From Cyanobacteria bacterium UBA947 (lineage in GTDB: Bacteria > Cyanobacteriota > Vampirovibrionia > Gastranaerophilales > Gastranaerophilaceae), in assembly GCA_002293275.1 (NCBI GenBank), contig DBCX01000045.1:205-9043 (forward strand): 8,839 nucleotides of DNA, written 5' to 3'. A program made the position numbers and the translations under genes. Under the pieces are notes generated by a model. It was given only the letters and a program-made list of their open reading frames with translations, searched no databases and had not been told where the DNA came from. How positions within the stretch are numbered: position 1 is the first letter of the stretch; the number at the start of each line of letters is the position of its first letter. Below, in pieces: positions 5,249 through 8,839 of this stretch.

Positions 5249-6629
5249 AACCTTCAAAATCAATGACGTCTTCGTGGTTGACAATATTTTTGCCGACGGC
5301 TTTTTCAAGCCCGGCGCGCGATGAATTGTACTCGTAAAGCGCTCTGTAATATTGCAGCTGCGCCTGCTGGTAGTTAATCTGCGAGTCTTTCAGCTCAATC
5401 GGGTTGCCCTCGCCCACGCTGTACCTGCCGAAGGAAAGTTCGTAGTTCTCTTTTGCCTGTTTGACACCCAAAATCGCAAGCGGCAGCTGGTGTTTCTTTT
5501 CTTCAAGCATCAGCCACGCCTCCTGGATTTCAAGGTAAATCGTGTTTTGGGTTATTGTTGCGCCGGCAAGCTCTTTGTCGTACAAATGCTGCGCCTCGCG
5601 GATTTCGTTTTTAATCAGCATACCGTTTATCATCGGAAAAGTCAGATACCCGCCAAAGTTAAAACCGTAGGTTGTTGTAGGCGTTGAACCGCCGTACTGG
5701 TACATCCCCTGAAAGGAAAGGTTCGGGAAATAGGATTTTTTAGCCAGCTGCACAACCTGACGTGTCCGCTCCACCCTGAGTTCTGCCGCTTTAAGTTCCG
5801 GTCTTGCCTCGCGCGCCGCGACAACACAGCCGTTGAAATCCATGTTCACCGGTTGATAATAAAGCCGTTCTGCCACGTTATACTCGTCAATAAACGGCAC
5901 CCCCATCACATTGTTAAGCCGCGCAACCGCGATATTCACCGCATTGTTTGCGCGAATCAATTCCAACTTTGCGTTACTCAGGTTCACCTGCGCTATTGTC
6001 ACATCAACTTTTGGCGTAAGCCCAACCTCGTAAGAGGCCTTCGCTCTGTCATAAAACTGTTCAAACCTTTCAACATTCTCTTTTGCGACCTGACGCTGCT
6101 CAAACGCAAACAGCAGATTGTAATACGCATCTTTGGTTTGAAAAATTATGGTGTTAATCGTCTCGGCAAGCGCGCTGCGGGCGGTTTCATATTCAAGCCG
6201 CCGGATAGTCGCCTGGTTTTGGGTAACCCCGAAATCATACAGCATCTGCTGCAGCGAAATCTGCCCTGTCAACCAGTAGTTGAATGTCGGGGTATCCTTG
6301 ATGTCCGCGGCCAAAAATTGGAGCTGACGGATTTTTTGGTAGCTGCTTGTCCAGCTTACCCCCGGAAAATAATTTGCCCAAACCTGCTTTATCCGCGTGT
6401 CAGACGCAAGAATCTCCTGAAACGCCGCGTTAATTTCCGGGTTGTTCCCCAGCGCAAGCTTTAAACACCGCTCCAGAGTCATATCAATGTTTTGTTCAAC
6501 GCCGCCGTGGATTACAAAGTCAGTGTTTGGCAGCACATGCTGCGACCCGGGGTACTCCTTCTCGTTTATCGGCGCGCCCAAACCAACAGAGCCGCTTAAA
6601 AATATTAATAAAAAAATCAATATTCTCAT
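5247..6629 (-). CDS. TolC-family outer-membrane efflux protein
   Basis: Outer-membrane channel of a tripartite efflux system. The 460-aa form starts with a signal peptide (MRILIFLLIFLSGSVGLGA), with no lipobox cysteine, so type I secretion rather than a lipoprotein. Two OEP repeats follow: the first with LERCLKLALGNNPEI and helices ending near LNNVMGVP, the second from AAREARPELKAAELRVERTR through GRYSVGEGNPIELKDSQ. Each has the pattern of long coiled helices and beta strands (YFPGVSW, YFPNLSFQG) seen in TolC/OprM. I prefer this ATG over one four codons upstream (6641). It overlaps the RND stop as ATGA and has GGAG 6 nt upstream, and that GGAG lies inside the upstream ATG codon region. The order permease then outer-membrane factor is typical of RND operons. 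Substrate cannot be told. Confidence 0.93.
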   Translation of the reverse strand: MRILIFLLIFLSGSVGLGAPINEKEYPGSQHVLPNTDFVIHGGVEQNIDMTLERCLKLALGNNPEINAAFQEILASDTRIKQVWANYFPGVSWTSSYQKIRQLQFLAADIKDTPTFNYWLTGQISLQQMLYDFGVTQNQATIRRLEYETARSALAETINTIIFQTKDAYYNLLFAFEQRQVAKENVERFEQFYDRAKASYEVGLTPKVDVTIAQVNLSNAKLELIRANNAVNIAVARLNNVMGVPFIDEYNVAERLYYQPVNMDFNGCVVAAREARPELKAAELRVERTRQVVQLAKKSYFPNLSFQGMYQYGGSTPTTTYGFNFGGYLTFPMINGMLIKNEIREAQHLYDKELAGATITQNTIYLEIQEAWLMLEEKKHQLPLAILGVKQAKENYELSFGRYSVGEGNPIELKDSQINYQQAQLQYYRALYEYNSSRAGLEKAVGKNIVNHEDVIDFEG

Positions 6630-8839
6630 CGGTTTCTCCATTTTTCACGCAGCTTGATTTTGCCCTCCTCAATCATTGAGAAAAACGCCGGGACAAGGAA
6701 TGTTCCGATAAATGCGACGGCTAACATACCGCCTGTGACAGTTGTTCCGATTGAGTGGCGGCTGGCAGCGCCCGCACCGCGCGCAAATATCAGCGGCAGC
6801 AGACCCAAAATGAACGCTATATTTGTCATCATAACCGCACGGAACCTCAAAGTCGCTGCCTGGATTGCGGCTTCGTGGATGCCAAGCCCGCTCTTGTACG
6901 CGTCTTTTGCAAACTCTATAATCAAAATCGCCTGCTTTGTACTCAATCCTATCAACATAACCAGCCCGATTTGCGCGTACAAATCAAGCGAATATCCCCA
7001 CACGTACTGCAAGAACAACCCGCCGATTATCGCGACCGGTGAAATCAACAGAACCGCAACAGGCAGCGTCCAGCTCTCATACAGCGCAACAAGGAACAAG
7101 TAAATAAACACAATTGAAATCGCCAGAATCCCGCCCAGCTGTCCGCCGGATTGCTGCTCTTGGAACGAGGCCGCAGACCACGCAAAACTCATATCCTTCG
7201 GCAGGATTTCATCAGACAATTTTTCCATCGCTCTCATCGCCTGACCGGAGCTTATCCCCTGCTTGGCGTTACCGTTAATCGTCACCGTTTTGTACATATT
7301 AAACCGCGGATATGTGTACGGGCTGATGACTTCCTCTATATCAAGCACAGCCGCAAGCGGAACCATTTTACCGAGCCGGTTTTGCACAAACACTTTTTCC
7401 AAACTGGTCAAATCCTCTCTGAACGGCGCATCTGCCTGCACGTGCACACGATAAACCCGCCCGAATTTGTTAAAGTCGTTTATATAAGTTTTTGAGAAAA
7501 ACTGGCCCAGCGTGCTGTAAATATTCAACACATCAACGCTTTGCGCGAGCGCCTTGTCCGTGTTGACGGTCAAAAGCAACTGCGGCCGGTTTGCCGTGTA
7601 AGATGTGTAAACCATCGCCAGCGACGGATGCCGGTTTGCCGCAGCAATCAATTTTGTCGCCTCCTCATACATTTGCTGCGGTGTTCTCTCACCGCCAGTG
7701 TCCAAAAGCTCATAACTGAACCCGCCGAACATACCCAGCCCCGAAATCGGCGGCGGCTGGAAACTTGCCACAATCGCGGACGGATAATTGCTGTATTTTG
7801 CCTGAAGCTGCTCCATAATTGACTGCGCGGAAAGCTTTTTGGATTTACGTTTGCTCCAATCCTCAAGCCTTGATATGACAAGCGCCGTGTGCTCACCGTT
7901 GTAACCTACCATTGTGATTACATTTCTGACGCCTTTCATTTTCATCATTTCGGCTTCAATCTCTTTTGCAATCGCATCTGTTCGTGCCGCCGTTGACCCG
8001 TCAGGGAGCTGGATTTGCGTGATGATTGCGCCGCGGTCCTCGTTCGGCAAAAAGCTTGGCGAGATTATCTTGAACATAACCAGCATCGCCAGCACAATAC
8101 CGCCAAAAACCATCAGCGTAAGTTTTGGAGAATAAATGAACACCTTCACCGCTTCAATATATTTTTCTCTGACCGTTTCAAACCAGTCATCAAATTTTTG
8201 GATAAACGCAAAATCGGCTTTTTCCTTACCGGGTTTCAGGATAATCGAGCACAGCGCAGGCGACAGCGTCAGCGCGACAACAGCCGAAAGCCCGATAGAT
8301 GTTGCGATTGCAAGCGCAAACTGCCGGTACATTTGACCTGATATCCCGCCGATAAACGATACCGGTACAAACACCGCCATCAAAACCAGCGATGTTGCAA
8401 GCACAGCACCAAACACCTCTTTCATCGTGATTTCCGCGGAATCTTTCGGGTCTTTGCCTTCTTGAATATGCCGCTGGGTGTTTTCAAGCACAACTATGGC
8501 GTCGTCAACAACCAGCCCGACCGCAACAACCATCGCAAACAGGATTAACAGGTTTATTGAGAACCCCAGAAATTTCATAAATATAAATACGCCGATGAGC
8601 GAAACCGGTATCGCGCAAAACGGGATAAACGCCGCGCGCGCCGTGCCAAGGAACAAATATGTCACCGCCGACACCAGTATTACCGCGAGCACAATCGCGT
8701 GCGCAACCTCTTTTATGGACTCGCGCACAAAGGTCGTTTCATCGTGGACCACTTCATACTCAAGCCCCGGCGGGAACCGCTTGCTGATTTCGGTTAGCCG
8801 TTTTTGCAGTTTGTTAACAATGTTGATGGAGTTGCCCTG
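6626..8839 (-). CDS. HAE-1-type RND efflux permease, N-terminus off right edge
   Basis: Inner-membrane proton/drug antiporter of the AcrB/MexB type. The frame stays open to the window edge, adding 29 residues (including SKRFPPGLEYE) upstream of the first in-window start, so 737 residues are visible of an expected ~1040; about 300 N-terminal residues are missing. Visible parts: first transmembrane bundle with VGLVVDDAIVVLEN, carrying the Asp-Asp pair of the proton relay (AcrB D407/D408), then FVPVSFIGG and the SPALC stretch; the second periplasmic porter domain with LPNEDRGAIITQIQLPDG and GLGMFGGFSYEL; the second bundle with LSTKQAILIIEFAKD, whose Lys matches AcrB K940; and the GLLPLIFARGAGA end region. 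All proton-relay residues in view are kept, so it should be functional. It overlaps the TolC-like gene by ATGA. The expected periplasmic adaptor gene would lie further right. Drug, bile-salt or other export is inferred. Confidence 0.95.
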   Translation of the reverse strand, partial: QGNSINIVNKLQKRLTEISKRFPPGLEYEVVHDETTFVRESIKEVAHAIVLAVILVSAVTYLFLGTARAAFIPFCAIPVSLIGVFIFMKFLGFSINLLILFAMVVAVGLVVDDAIVVLENTQRHIQEGKDPKDSAEITMKEVFGAVLATSLVLMAVFVPVSFIGGISGQMYRQFALAIATSIGLSAVVALTLSPALCSIILKPGKEKADFAFIQKFDDWFETVREKYIEAVKVFIYSPKLTLMVFGGIVLAMLVMFKIISPSFLPNEDRGAIITQIQLPDGSTAARTDAIAKEIEAEMMKMKGVRNVITMVGYNGEHTALVISRLEDWSKRKSKKLSAQSIMEQLQAKYSNYPSAIVASFQPPPISGLGMFGGFSYELLDTGGERTPQQMYEEATKLIAAANRHPSLAMVYTSYTANRPQLLLTVNTDKALAQSVDVLNIYSTLGQFFSKTYINDFNKFGRVYRVHVQADAPFREDLTSLEKVFVQNRLGKMVPLAAVLDIEEVISPYTYPRFNMYKTVTINGNAKQGISSGQAMRAMEKLSDEILPKDMSFAWSAASFQEQQSGGQLGGILAISIVFIYLFLVALYESWTLPVAVLLISPVAIIGGLFLQYVWGYSLDLYAQIGLVMLIGLSTKQAILIIEFAKDAYKSGLGIHEAAIQAATLRFRAVMMTNIAFILGLLPLIFARGAGAASRHSIGTTVTGGMLAVAFIGTFLVPAFFSMIEEGKIKLREKWRNR
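6636..6639 (-). promoter_or_regulatory. Ribosome site that decides the TolC-like start
   Basis: Minus-strand GGAG (6639-6636) is 6 nt from the ATG at 6629. It overlaps the last base of the competing ATG at 6641-6639, which itself lacks a Shine-Dalgarno. This favours the inner start, coupled to the RND stop. Confidence 0.7.

Noticed and set aside
5853..6464. 203-aa open frame on the plus strand inside the TolC-like gene
   Set aside because: It is antisense to clear OEP repeats; its translation lacks any recognisable domain and has no ribosome site.

Overview
The window looks like chromosome of a Gram-negative (diderm) bacterium of intermediate GC content. The diderm call rests on an RND efflux permease followed by a TolC-type outer-membrane factor. 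A MurT-type Mur ligase is also present, a family best known from Gram-positives. Together with paired YtxH-like small proteins and degenerate heptamer tandem repeats, this makes a non-photosynthetic relative of cyanobacteria (Vampirovibrionia/Melainabacteria, e.g. Gastranaerophilales) my leading guess. That placement is an inference from gene content and is not proven; Elusimicrobiota or another diderm candidate phylum is possible.

Left part (1-3956, all minus strand): reading in transcription order, a MurT-like ligase, pdxJ and leuS form a tight cluster. murT and pdxJ overlap by one base (TAATG), and leuS begins 12 nt after pdxJ. leuS is cut short: its catalytic, editing and KMSKS parts are intact, but the coding sequence runs into five 7-bp repeats and stops about 170 residues early. 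The 5' end of a tRNA-Leu gene follows directly and leaves the window at base 1. Whether this is a real truncation or a repeat-mediated assembly join is the main open question.

Centre (3957-5235, plus strand): a divergent cluster begins only 22 bp from the murT start. It encodes a 108-aa two-helix basic membrane protein of unknown function, a YtxH-like protein, a DUF948-like protein and a second YtxH-like protein. Spacing is ATGA overlap, 1 nt and 15 nt, so they are probably co-expressed as a small membrane or envelope-associated set.

Right part (5247-8839, minus strand): a HAE-1-type RND permease lacking its N-terminal ~300 residues (off the right edge) overlaps by ATGA with a TolC-family outer-membrane factor. 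A periplasmic adaptor gene would be expected beyond the right edge. The centre and right clusters converge with an 11-bp gap.

No insertion sequence, CRISPR array, phage gene or rRNA was seen. No stretch above 300 bases lacks a gene. I found no clear new multi-gene system; the most unusual points are the leuS 3' end, the 17-residue insertion in PdxJ, and a zinc-ribbon-free MurT without an adjacent GatD.
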